Origin: Kingdonia uniflora
Lineage: Eukaryota > Streptophyta > Magnoliopsida > Ranunculales > Circaeasteraceae
DNA: 64,000 bases
Direction: 5' to 3'
NCBI GenBank assembly: GCA_014058105.1
Contig: JACGCM010000452.1
Location: 682,001 to 746,000, forward strand
A program made the translations under genes and the position numbers. Shown piece by piece: positions 10,436 through 20,899 of this stretch. Position 1 is the stretch's first letter; each line of letters opens with the position of its first letter. The notes under the pieces are model-generated. The model worked only from the letters and a program-made list of their open reading frames with translations, had not been told where the DNA came from and made no database searches.

Positions 10436-11920
10436 ATTGTCCTCAACAAAACTCGAAATTACAAAAAAAAAAAAATCATTACTTCAGCAGAAAAAAAATT
10501 ACATCTCCCAAACCCCAATTTCGATCACTCTTCCGAGAACCCTTTCCAAAGATCATCCCCTCCATAGCTCTCTGGATCCCCAATAGCTCTCCTCAGCTCT
10601 CCTCGATCAAGAACAGGTGCGTAAAGATTATTGTATGTTCATATTGAATCCTTTCTTCTCTCTTCTATCTTCTTCTGCCCCATATGAATGAAACCCTAGA
10701 AATTTGGGATTCTTATTTAATCCCCAAGTAAAGAGTTGTATTGTCAAGTAAATTAGCCTTGATTTTTGAATTCTAAGTCATAGTATCTCTATCTACTGCT
10801 ATAAAATGCAACTCACTCTCTTCAAGTTGGTAATTCTCGTATCTCTTAATCGTTCGACAATACAATGGTAAGAAAGAAGAGTGATGAAGAATGACTTACA
10901 ACTTTGGTCATTATTAATTTAGTGCTTCATTATCCTATTTTTTCTACTTTGGTACTTGTTCATTGTTATTAAAGCTTGTAGCAAGTGGAAGGCAATGACA
11001 AAGAGTTTAGTCCTTAGAAAGTAATTAATGAAAAGAGCTTGTTTATATATATACTTGTTTATAAGCTATAATATATTCATATAGCATCTATGTTCAAGTA
11101 CTGGGAATTAATCTCATTAAGGAAAACATTAACAGTATCTCATTTACATGAGCATCTGTGTTCAAGTAGGTAGGTAGAGGAAGAGAGGGGAAGAACATTA
11201 AAAATATGCCCCCCTTATGCCTGTATCAAGAAAGAAGCCTATATGGATGAACTTTAACATGTACACAAGAAAATATGTATCACATATTCATATGTACATA
11301 AGGAATAAACTTTTGTTAGATAGACTGCATATATTAGATGGACTGAACCTTTGTTTGATGGACTGCTAGAACAACCATACATTATATAAGAAGGAATCTA
11401 CATATAAATGGTTCATTTCCTTCATCTTATGCCCATGTTGCACTTGTATTTGCATGACTCCTATTATTATAGATATCTATAAAGTAAATCTTCGTACTAT
11501 TAATGAGTTATTACTTGTTTGTTGTTATTGATGTATCCTGGTTTTGATTACAGGGTTGTTTGTTTGAAGGCCTTTAGATAAATTGTAGGGGTGATCTGTA
11601 TTGGCTCATTAATCGATTTCTCGCATACCCTAAGATATTCTCTGATTATATCCTCCTTGAACTGCCTTTTATTATTGTTGTTGTTGATAGATATTGTTTT
11701 TGATAGATGGGTTGATGTTAATACTGAAACTAGATATAAGAATGTTGTTGCTGATGGATAACTAATGATAGAAGAAATAATATTTGTGTATTTTCTCTCA
11801 TTGATGCAATTATGAAATTAGTGGGTATTTGAGTCTGAGTCTATTAGGATTACCAATATTGGATTGGATGCTCTCTTCTATAATTTGATACTATTTTTTT
11901 ATTATGTATTCTTAGGGACA

Positions 11921-13194
11921 ATGAATCAGGTTCAATGGTTATTAGGTATTCTTGCTATTATTATTTTGTACAACGAGATAGTCAAACAAAATAGGAGGAT
12001 CCGCCAAAGACTATGTACTTTTGTTCGTACTGGTAAGGGATATGTCCAGGAACTCCTCGAAGGACCTAGTACCGTAATGTATAATATGATGAGGATGGGG
12101 CCAGACTCTTTCAGATCTCTAGTTGCCCACTTCAGAGATACTGGGTTGTTGAGGGATAGTAAGCATATAGATGTCGAGGAGAAGTTTGCAATATTCTTAT
12201 ACATCATTGCACACAACATGCGAAATAGAGCTATAAACACTTTATTTCAACATTCTGCTGCTACAACTAGTAAAGTCTTCCATGAATGTCTTGATGCAAT
12301 GATGAAATTTTCAAAAGAGATGATAGTACCCACTAACTTTGAAGAACCACCAAGGCCAATTAAACATCATAAAAAATTTAGGGAAGGGGTTTTCAGAGGA
12401 GTTGTTAGAGCATTAGATGGTACAATAATTCCTGCAGGTATTCCAGTAAAGGATCAAACACCTTACAGAGGAAGAGGTGGAGGGATTTGCTTCCAGAATG
12501 TGATGGCCATATGCGATTTTGACATGTTTTTCACGTATGTTGTTGGTGGTTGGGAAGAAGTTGCCCATGATTCTAGTGTTTTGACAGAGACACTGAATAA
12601 GCCAGCCCACAACTTTCCCATGCCTCCAACTCGTGGTAATTGTCATTCTCTTTTTGTTGATGCTTATCACTCTTTGTATGTCTCCTCATGTTAACTTTCC
12701 TTATTTCAGAGCAATATTATCTATGCGATGCTGCCTATGTATAAACAAGAGGTTTCATGACCCCTTACAGAAGTGTTATGTATTGGTTGAGTGATTATAG
12801 GCATGGACAAAGGCCTAGGAACCCACAAGAGTTGTTTAACCATGCACGCGCTAAACTAAAAAATGTGATTGAGAGAAGCTTTTTTATACTTAAGGCAAGG
12901 TTTCCTATTCTGAGATCAATGCCTTCTTATGACTTTCCCACATAGAGAAACATTGTGGTTGCATCCATAACAATTCACAATTACCTAAGAAGGGTTTCTC
13001 TGAATAATGAACTTTTTAAGCAGTTTAAGAGTGATGATGCTGGTGTTGAGGGAAATGAAGGAGTACATGTTGCGGAGTTACCACCTAATACTATCTTATT
13101 TGGGCAAGTTAAGCATGCAGCAGCTATAACTCAAAGAGTTATGCTTACAGCACAATTAACATTAAGCAATGCTAATGCCGTTATTGTAGAGTAA
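11921..13194 (+). pseudogene. HARBI1/ALP1-like DDE transposase with one intron
   Basis: I place the start at the ATG at 11921 (MNQVQWLLGIL) because an acceptor-like TTCTTAG lies just before it; an in-frame ATG at 11864 is possible. The N-terminal DUF8040-like part (NMMRMGPDSFRSLVAHFR, IFLYIIAHNMRNR) leads to the DDE domain: VVRALDGTIIPA with the first Asp, DFDMFFTYVVGGWE ... AHDSSVL with the second, YYLCDAAY, TPYR, and ARAKLKNVIERSFFILK with the Glu. A 74-bp intron at 12636-12709 (GTAATT...TTTCAG) restores the reading from PPTR to EQYYLCDAAY. Two in-frame stops remain, TAA at about 12742 and TAG at 12943-12945, so the gene is a recent pseudogene. Otherwise it is near full length, about 400 codons. 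Confidence 0.88.
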
Positions 13195-13239
13195 TTTAGT
13201 TTATTGCAAACAATAACTCTTTAACAATGGTTTCGCAAT

Positions 13240-13867
13240 ATGTTGTTTATGCTGGGACAACATCTATTTACAATTTGCATTTCTTTTTCTGGTATGCAGT
13301 ATTATTGGTGGAAAAGAACTTGCAGTTCAATGGTGATTTACAGCTGCATTTGTGGGAATGGGGTTACATTAATTTCTCAAAGCTCTGACAATCCGAATAA
13401 GGCATATTGCAAGTGCCTATACACGGTATATTTTGTATTTTATTATTTATATTGAATTTTCTATTTTATTATCTATTACTAGTTCATTATTTCACATTTG
13501 CATATTTCAGAAAACACCTAGGGATTGTGGGTTCTTTTGTTGGGTGGATGAGTATTTGCCTTGCCCTTGTGGAAATGGTCCATGTAAGCAACGCTCTGCA
13601 ACTGTTAGTAAAAAAAGATTTTACTGTTGCCCACTCTCAAAGAGTAAGCAGGAGAGAGGTTGTGGTTTCCTCAAGTGGTTTGAAGAAGTAAATGGTAAAT
13701 CATCTACTTCCACTCCTTCTAGCACTGCCACTCCTAGCTTTGCAACCTCCACAACTATTGAAGATTTGAAGATCAAGTACAAAATAGAGTTGGCTGTGGC
13801 CCAAGCTAAAATGGAAATGCTTTAATCCATCACAGAAGACCTAGCAAAGATAAAGCTAAAGAAGTAG
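13240..13867 (+). CDS. Double GRF-type zinc finger protein carried by the PIF element
   Basis: Two GRF-type zinc fingers (PF06839 pattern: CGxG...NPxxxFYxC...CGFFxWxDE) stand in tandem. The first is CICGNGVTLISQSSDNPNKA then YCKC, an 85-bp GT-AG intron (13426-13510), and CGFFCWVDEY. The second is CPCGNGPCKQRSA ... RFYCCPL ... GCGFLKWFEEV. A Ser/Thr-rich linker and a short helical tail (AVAQAKMEML) follow; a TAA at 13825 comes before the last 13 codons of the homologous frame. The start is uncertain: ATG at 13240, or an acceptor TATGCAG near 13300 if there is an upstream exon. GRF fingers bind nucleic acid in enzymes such as topoisomerase III-alpha and NEIL3. Here no enzyme domain is attached. 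The gene lies 45 bp after the transposase, in the same sense, so it may be part of the same transcript or an element accessory gene. Confidence 0.7.
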
Positions 13868-13996
13868 TGTGCTTTAAAAGTTGTATGAGTTTCTTTTTGT
13901 AAAACATATTCAAGCATCTTTAATATAGGGAGCATGTAAGACTATTTTATTTTTGAAACGGTGTTTGATTACATTTGTTGTTGATAAATGTTTATG

Positions 13997-14054
13997 AGCC
14001 CATTAGCAATAATGTTAGAAATCTTAGCCCATTAGCAATAATGTTAGAAATCTT
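13997..14054. repeat. 29-bp perfect tandem duplication
   Basis: AGCCCATTAGCAATAATGTT plus AGAAATCTT occurs twice head to tail with no mismatch, so it is a young slip event. Confidence 0.9.
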
Positions 14055-14689
14055 AGCATTCATCTGAGCCCATTTTCTATCTCCCAGATGTTTCTCCCCT
14101 TTATCAAGTTTGCCTCCTCCCATTTGATCCAGAAATTGTCATCTTTCAAGCCTATTTTGCAGGTATGTCAATACTTGAAAGGAAAAATGGGATAAGTTGG
14201 CATCTACCTGTAGAAGAAAGAACTTTATGCTGCCAACTACTTAGGGGGTAACCCCAAGTATTTAAAAAGGATTGTACCCTTTTCCATACTCAAAGTAGTG
14301 AGAATGTCTGCACTTGAGTATCATTCACTTTTGCCACATATATATTGGATTCTGTGGAATTAATCTCAAGTCCTGAAATACTAGAGAAGATATCATTATT
14401 TGGGAATGCTTAGCTAGTGTCTATTTATCATGGGCAAATGACCGTGTCCTTATAAGAATATCACATAAGAATGGACATTCTCAATGGACATGTATTGCAT
14501 CACATAAGAATATTAAATTCAGTAGATTAATTCTTGTGATTAACCAGGTGAAGGATATAAGCTTGCCTTCACATCTCTCTTCTTCTGTCAACATATAGAT
14601 ATTATTTTACAGTTTGTACAATTGCATATGCACACCTCCTATATTCAAAGGCCTTGGTCTTTTCACAACTCTTGATCTTCATATACAGT

Positions 14690-15165
14690 CTTCTAGTTAA
14701 CTGTCTAGGTACCATCCATTTACAGTTCTTTTCCATCATCCATCCATCCATTTATAGTGCTATCTGCTGAAGCTATGCACTGCTTATTGAAGCTAACTGT
14801 TATTGAAGCTATCCACCCATTTACAGTCTTCTAGTTAACTGTTATTGAAGCTATCCATTTATAGTGCTATCTGTTGAAGTTATGCACTGCTTATTGAAGA
14901 TAACTGTTATTGAAGTTATCCATCCATTTATAGTCTTCTAGTTAACTGTTATACAAGCTAACTATTACTGTTATTGAAGCTATCCATTTATAGTGCAATC
15001 TGCTGAAGCTATGCACTGCTTATTGAAGCTAACTATTATTGAAACTAACTGTTATAAAGTGCTATCTGTTATCTGCAATAAAAACTACCAAAGTTTAACC
15101 ATTGGAACCATCCATTTGTTATCTGTTATCTGCTATCTACAAAACTGTTATCTACTATCTATTAT
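14690..15165. repeat. Minisatellite inside the PIF element
   Basis: Variants of the unit TCCATTTATAGTGCTATCTG, CTGAAGCTATGCACTGCTTA, TTGAAGCTAACTGTTATTGAA and GTCTTCTAGTTAACTG recur about four times, with a period of roughly 105-125 bp. It decays into CTGTTATCTGCAAT repeats by 15330. It separates the GRF gene from the Myb-like gene. No coding role is seen. Confidence 0.75.
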
Positions 15166-15363
15166 CAGCTATCTGTACACCTGATCTTTGGCATTAAAGA
15201 CTACAAAAGTTGGTGGTATATGTTCTTATGTTAACTGTTATCTGCAATATGTTAACCATCTATTTGTTATCATCTTATGCTTATGTTGTACAATACCACC
15301 AACTGTTATCTGTAATATATTTTGTTTAACTAATTTGTCTATTTATTTAAAATGTGTAGTTAT

Positions 15364-16416
15364 GTCGATACCACCAACGATACCACTACCAATACCACCA
15401 AAGAAAGACGGCTTTTTCCAACAACATTCACATTTCAGACTTGAGTTTATCATGAAATGTCAAGCACAAATAGACTTGCATAGAGTGTCTGGAACATCTC
15501 TAAATGCTCTAGCTTGGAAGACGGTGATAGATGAGCTAAACAACATGCAAGATTTTCATGTTTTGCAACATAAGGAACTGAAGAACCAATGGGATTACTT
15601 GAAAAAGGCAATAGAAAATCTGGAGAGCGTTGATAAACCAGACTGGCCATGGATATGATCCTGTATCAGGCACCTTTGATTGGCCTGAAGAAGTTTGGGC
15701 AAATATCATTGCGGTAAGTTAATGTTAATAATGGCATTACAATTTGATTATATAACAATAAATACTTATGTTTAAACATCTATTTACATATTTGTTTATA
15801 GGTGAATTATGAGGGGAAGAAGTATAAGACCGCTCCTCTTCAGCATAGAGATTTGCTGGAGAAACTATTTGATGGTCTATCTGCTACTGGGGATTTTGCA
15901 TGGTCTTCAAGTATGATAAGTGTATCCTCCTCCACCCAGCAGTCAGAGTACGTTCCTCTACCTGAGGATATGAACGTTGACAATACACAAGCTCCCCTCG
16001 CTGGAGTTTATTATCCTTGGGATGGTGAAGCCATTCCTTCTTATGATGCCCCTATCAGTCCAGTAAGGGAGCCTACTCCTGGTAGTACTTCTCGTTCTCG
16101 TACCCCTGCACCTCAATCAAACCGGAGAAGAGCAGCTACGGCAGTTCAACCATTGGAGCCAGCAGAGTTAGTCCAATCTCTGATATCTGCATTCACTGCC
16201 CAAGGAGCTAGTCATACTTTTGGTAGCAATGACGACACCAGTGATGCAGTTGTACAGGTATTGCAGGAAATGGTCAGTTCATATGAGATAGATAATAAAA
16301 TATTTTTCAAGAGTTTGAAGTTCTTGGGATGATCCAATGAGTACACTTACAGGTTGATGTTTCTCAGGCTTCTTCCAGAGCAGCATGTTGGTTTCCTTGA
16401 AGCTCTTATGTCTTGA
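15364..16416 (+). pseudogene. Myb/SANT-like DNA-binding protein (PIF ORF1)
   Basis: The ATG at 15364 (MSIPPTIPLPIPPKK) starts a Myb/SANT-like domain with WKTVIDELNNMQDF and LKNQWDYLKKAIENLE. The next conserved segment, TGHGYDPVSGTFDWPEEVWA, is in another frame, so one frameshift lies near 15630-15645. A GT-AG intron follows (donor GCG|GTAAGT near 15714, acceptor TTTATAG at 15801), then KYKTAPLQHRDLLEKLFDGL, a Ser/Pro/Thr-rich linker with an RRRAA basic patch, and a C-terminal RLMFLRLLPEQHVGFLEALM that again needs a frame change. This is the plant PIF ORF1 architecture (Myb_DNA-bind_3 type). The family helps the transposase bind DNA and enter the nucleus. It is same-sense with the transposase, unlike ORF1 of the other Harbinger family here. 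Confidence 0.8.
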
Positions 16417-16555
16417 TTGGAATTATTTGTTTGCGTATTTGTAATAACTCTTAAGATTATAATATTTTCCTTATTTGTATTAACTTCAAACCAATGTCAA
16501 AATTATTTGATTTTTAAGTATTTATGTATTTGTGTTTGCTATATATACAGGTCAT

Positions 16556-16821
16556 TTTCTATGTATTTATGTTTGTTATATATACAGGTTCTTTTCTATA
16601 TGTTTGTTATGTATATGTAATGTTGACGTTGCGCTGACGAAGGGGTTTCTATCTATTTATGTTTGCTATATATAGAGGTTCTTTCCTATGTGTTATGTAT
16701 ATGCGGTTTTGACGTTGTGCTGACGAAAAGGTTTCTATGTATTTATATTTGTTATATATACAGGTTCTTTCCTATGTGTTTGTTATGTATATGTAGTGTT
16801 GATGTTGTGCTGACGAAGGGG
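16556..16821. repeat. Three tandem ~90-bp repeats near the right end of the PIF element
   Basis: Copies at about 16556-16645, 16646-16731 and 16732-16821 each run from TTTCTATGTATTTATGTTTG through TATATATACAGGTTCTTT to TTGTGCTGACGAAGGGG. They are close in sequence and lie just before the right subterminal region. Confidence 0.85.
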
Positions 16822-16884
16822 CGGTGGTGGTGGTGATTCCTTATAAACTGATAAGGGTATTTTGGTCTTTTATTTATTTTAACA

Positions 16885-17020
16885 CTCATTCAGACTCTGA
16901 CTCAGCAAAAAAAACAAGCACTCCAAGGCATCTACTCAACATCCACTCAACTAGTAAAAGCTTCTAAGTAGACTCAGACTCAGACACTCACTCAGACTTA
17001 GACTCAGATTCAGACTCAAA
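16885..17020. repeat. Right subterminal GACTCAG repeats
   Basis: The 3' end contains CAGACTCTGACTCAGC, CATCTACTCAACATCCACTC and a dense run of ACTCAGACTCAGACACTCAC and GACTTAGACTCAGATTCAG. It mirrors 10250-10435. Confidence 0.7.
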
Positions 17021-17036
17021 AGCAAAAAAAAAACTG

Positions 17037-18290
17037 TTAGTATTGATATCTACAATGTAAAAATATGTAGGGGTAGATATGACACCAGAATCAGGAAGGC
17101 AGACACTCAGGGTAAGTTCTCTACAAACAGTGCTTACAATTTGATAAGAAAGAAAGGTCAAACAATGTGATGGGTGAAATATCTAAGAAAAGAATCTATT
17201 CATCCTAGAATAGCTATGTGGGGGTAGAGACTATGTCATCAAGTTGTTCCTAATGATGACAAAGTTATAAACAAAGGTGTGTATATGGTGCCAGATGTTG
17301 CTTATGTAAGAAGAAGGAGGAAACTTTTGAGCATTTACTGTGGGACTGTGATTTTAGTAAGGATATATCATATATGGAGATGGCTTGTTAGGTTATTCAA
17401 AATTCAAGTGGTTTCTTTAAATCTGAAAAATCTTCTTCAAGCTACAGATAAGTGCTTATATCAGAGATCTTTGACATGGGGCAGTTTGGAGTTGCACTTA
17501 TTTGATCTGGATTACTAGAAATGGTCTTCTATTTGATGAGGGAACTTGTAGTATCGATAAATTCAAATGTTCTTGGATCCTAAAAATACATGAAACAACT
17601 TTTTTCTCTAATTCCAGCATGAATAACAGTGCGGAGGATCTGGAGGTGGTGCATGGGTTGAGAGTTGTTGTTTATCCAAGGAAGCCTCAAATGATTAAGT
17701 CTTATTTCTGGGAATTAGTAAGAGATAGGGAGGTTAAGATAAACATAGATGATGCGGCAAAAGGCAATCTTGGCAAAGGAGACTTAATTGGCTACATTAT
17801 TATAAACAACAATGGTGAGATTCTCAGGACCAGCTCTATGGGAATTGGAATCACAACCTAGTTTTATGGTAGAGTGAAAGGCCATTATTCAAGGTCTAGC
17901 TGGTGCTGCTTCAAATGGATGGCTAAATTTCCTAGATTAAATCAGACTCCACTGCATTAGTTCAAGCTTTCAATTCAAGAAATATTCCTTGGGTTTATGT
18001 TGGTGATTGGCATGAAGCAAAGAAAAGTATGGAACAAGTGAGAATTACTTCAAATTGGAGAGAGGCAAACTTTAGCTCTGATCAACTTCCTAGAAGATGA
18101 GCTAAACTTCTTAAGGGAATTTGTGAGATGCATGTAGGGAGACCTCAGTTCCTTTATAAAACTGAGGAATCCATGAGAAAATATTTCAGATTTTACTAAG
18201 TTCAAAGAGGTGAGGCTTTTGCCTATCGCTCATGTTTTGAAATTTAGTTTTGTTATAAAATGTCAGTCTAATTTAGCCACGCAATAAAAG
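17037..18290 (+). pseudogene. LINE-A zinc-binding RVT domain and RNase H
   Basis: The first part (about 17075-17370) reads DTQGKFSTNSAYNLIRKKGQ, then LCHQVVPNDDKVINKGV and a Cys-rich segment (CKKKEETFEHLLWDC in one frame), the zf-RVT domain of plant LINEs. After it, EVKINIDDAAKGNLGKGDLI and GYIIINNNGEILR (17730-17830) are the first strand pair of an RNase H-like domain with Asp at KINIDDA. Remnants continue through SDSTALVQAFNSRNIPWVYV to about 18230. Stops and frameshifts occur throughout. A typical plant LINE ORF2 ends with this RNase H. Confidence 0.78.
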
Positions 18291-20899
18291 GAATCCATAG
18301 AGTTTTGAATACTTAACAGGATCATTGAATAATACGCCAAAATTGAAAGAAAAAATGAACTTAAGATACTATTATGGTTATTAATAATATTCTCAAAAAT
18401 AGAGTTCATAATTTCTTAAAAGAAACTGTACTTCATACCAGTAACAGTATTTGTCCAAAGGAGTTATTAAACAACCCTTAATCAACCCAGGGATCGTAAT
18501 GAATTCACTACCTTAAATAGTTTATTAAAAAATAACAGAGTATGATACAAAGGAAAAAAAATCAATTAAAGAAGATAAGCTATCAAAGTATAAAGTCAAT
18601 AAATAATGGTGTGAACATGAAGTCTAAGTCATGATAGGACTCCAAATCCTTGCACCCATAACCAACTGGAATGGACTCTCGACCAATTCGATACAGGGGA
18701 ATTATTTTAAAAAGTGATTGCAAAATAAAAGTTTTACTAATCTAACTAATAAAAACATGCAACTAAATAGAGAACATAAAATTCTCTCCTGCTAACAACT
18801 CTATAAGGAGGAAGTTAAGCAGTTGAATACTAATCTGCTGATAGTCGGTATTAAAACAATGACAACACACACTCAGAAATATAACCCTTTTAGGGGGTCT
18901 TATTGGTAGTTATTGTAGTATAGTTTGTTTTACCTCTCAGTTTTGCCAAATTATTTTTGTAAACCCTTTTAAGTTGATAAATAAACTAAAATATTTTTAG
19001 GGAACTATCTACGATATATCTAGGATTAACAAGAGATGTTAAGACAATAAAATAATTATCTCAAAATACTGGAAATACTAGGTTATAAATTTTTGTAGAT
19101 AAAAATACAAAAAATTCTCACTAGACAGAACTTGTCCACCAGGGACACCTAGGGGTTTAACGAGCAATAAGCAAAATGTAATCGTGAGACTTACAAAAGT
19201 GGCTTCAGTTTTCGAGTTTATTTTATTTTTGCTTGGGACGAGTAAAAAGACAACTTTGGGGGTATTTGATAAGCACATTTTTGTACAAAATTTAAGATCT
19301 TTTTGCTGGTGTTTTAGTCGTCCTAAATCCTTTTTATCTAATTATTGCCTAGTTACCGCATTTTCTGGCTCTCGGCCCTACTGGAGACAATTTGGCAAGA
19401 AAAGTTCCAAATCAGAGGTAAAATGGCAACAAAATTGTACTGATATTCTCCAGCAGTTCAACAGATCATTTTTAGTTATAATTGGGCTAGTAGGGATCTC
19501 TAAAATTAAAATCATCACTGAGGTAAGACACCTAAAGGCTAGACCTATATTTATTATCTATCAGGTAAGCCAAGCAAATCCTAAATAGATGGGGAGATTT
19601 TGGCCACCACTAGCCATAAATCGTCACTGGCTGAGGGAAACTGCCAGCGATCGGTGGCCACCTGGTGTCAAAAGTCGTAATCCTTTAGTACGGATCCCAA
19701 GGAGGTCTAATTAGAGAGCATCTTTAGCAGATGTACAAACTTTGCTGCTAAAGAAAATTGGGGTAGTTAGGATATTTCAGAATCAAGATTTCTCTATTTA
19801 ATGATCAACTCTTCCTCTCCAAGCCTACTTTTCATTTTTACAGGGTCTTTGATAGCTAAAGACTTGAGTTTGTATCTCTAAATTTAGTTTAAATTTGTAA
19901 AGAATGTTAGATCTTGTTATTTAATTATCTATGATTATTAAAATGCTCTAGGGCCAATCCCCCCATACTCGATCTAAGGAGGAAGCCCTATAAGTGTATG
20001 TTTGGATTTTCTTGCAAGTAATAATAGGTCTGATCTTGAGGTCTTAAAATAATTTTTTAAGGTTGTTATTCAATTTTCCTAAACTCGACAAATTTAGGGA
20101 AGTGGAGAAGAATTTTAACCTAGAAAGAGATCGATGTCTTGAATACGGGATTGATTTCTCAATCACGTTAATAACCTCTAGACCTAAGGATTGTTCTTAT
20201 TTTCATAAAAAGAGGGATAAGGCCCTTGGTTAACAACCAAGAGTTTGAGCTTAGACCTTGGCAGCTTAGGCTCTCTGATTTGTTCTTCGTAAAGAGACAA
20301 AAAAAGAAATTTAATCCTCTCGAATTTGATTTATAAGAGAAAATTCGAGAAGAAGACAAAAAACCTAATAATTAAAACCTAATATGCAAATATAGGGCTG
20401 AATTCGAATGTCGAGTTATCCTTAATATTTGAATTTCAACACTTAGTATAACGTAGATTTCTGGCAAAACATCATTTCCCCAATATTTTAATTTCCCCTA
20501 GAAATACATACCTCTTGGTGGATCAACATGCTACTTTCGCTTTTACTACATTTATTTGTTAAGTAGAATTTTGATTAGATTAATGACGGTCTATTAATTG
20601 CATATTCCTCAAGGCTTAATCCTGTAGAGATAAGGTTCGTTACTCATCTGTATCTAAACAATTCTTCGCCGCAGATGATTATGAATGCCATCAAGAAAGA
20701 ATTTCCTGGTAGCGTGGGCTAAAAACAAACAATATACAATATGATATAGAAGTTGAGCAAGTTAGAGTTGCATGAAGGAGCCAAATGCAGCAGGTATTTA
20801 TGAAATGTGATCAAAACTAATATCGATTGTATACTACTAAAGAGAGGTTTAATAGAGGCATCTTTGAGAAAGATAGGTTGTATTCTCGTCCGTATGGGA
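18291..20899. other. Unassigned AT-rich stretch
   Basis: I see no gene, LTR pair or long repeat that I can support. The open frame at 19184-19588 has no recognisable motif. At 19709-19740 the words TTAGAGAGCATCTTTAGCAG resemble the end of a short PIF-type MITE, but no partner end was found. Text at 20080-20370 looks like leader or untranslated sequence of an old element. Confidence 0.5.

Larger units (their letters stand above)
10235..17036 (+). mobile_element. PIF/Harbinger element of a second family, with GRF zinc finger gene
   Basis: The element starts GGTGGCATTTGTTTTTTAGC at 10235 after TTA (10232-10234) and ends ...AAAAAACTG at 17036 before TTA (17037-17039), a perfect 3-bp target duplication. 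LINE-A reads straight across when the element is removed. Both ends carry many CTGAGTC/GACTCAG words. All three genes lie on the plus strand: HARBI1-like transposase (11921-13194), a GRF zinc finger gene (13240-13867) and a Myb/SANT-like gene (15364-16416). The transposase belongs to a different group from that in the Harbinger copies at 1, 23093 and 28700. The stretch 10440-11900 is AT-rich leader with no gene seen. Confidence 0.88.
2178..18290 (+). mobile_element. LINE-A, an L1-type non-LTR retrotransposon split by three DNA transposons
   Basis: Three separated pieces give one LINE ORF2 in order: reverse transcriptase N-half (2181-2861), RT C-terminal half (9285-10234), then zinc-binding RVT domain and RNase H (17037-18230). 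The gaps are filled exactly by a hAT element (2862-9284) and a PIF element (10235-17036), and Harbinger copy 1 cuts the left side at 2177. The LINE is therefore the oldest layer at this locus. Its endonuclease part should lie left of the window. The 3' end is taken as about 18290 from loss of similarity after the RNase H; no clear poly(A) is seen. Confidence 0.8.

Noticed and set aside
19184..19588. 134-codon open frame as a gene
   Set aside because: No motif, no codon pattern or neighbour to support it, and the region is AT-rich filler.
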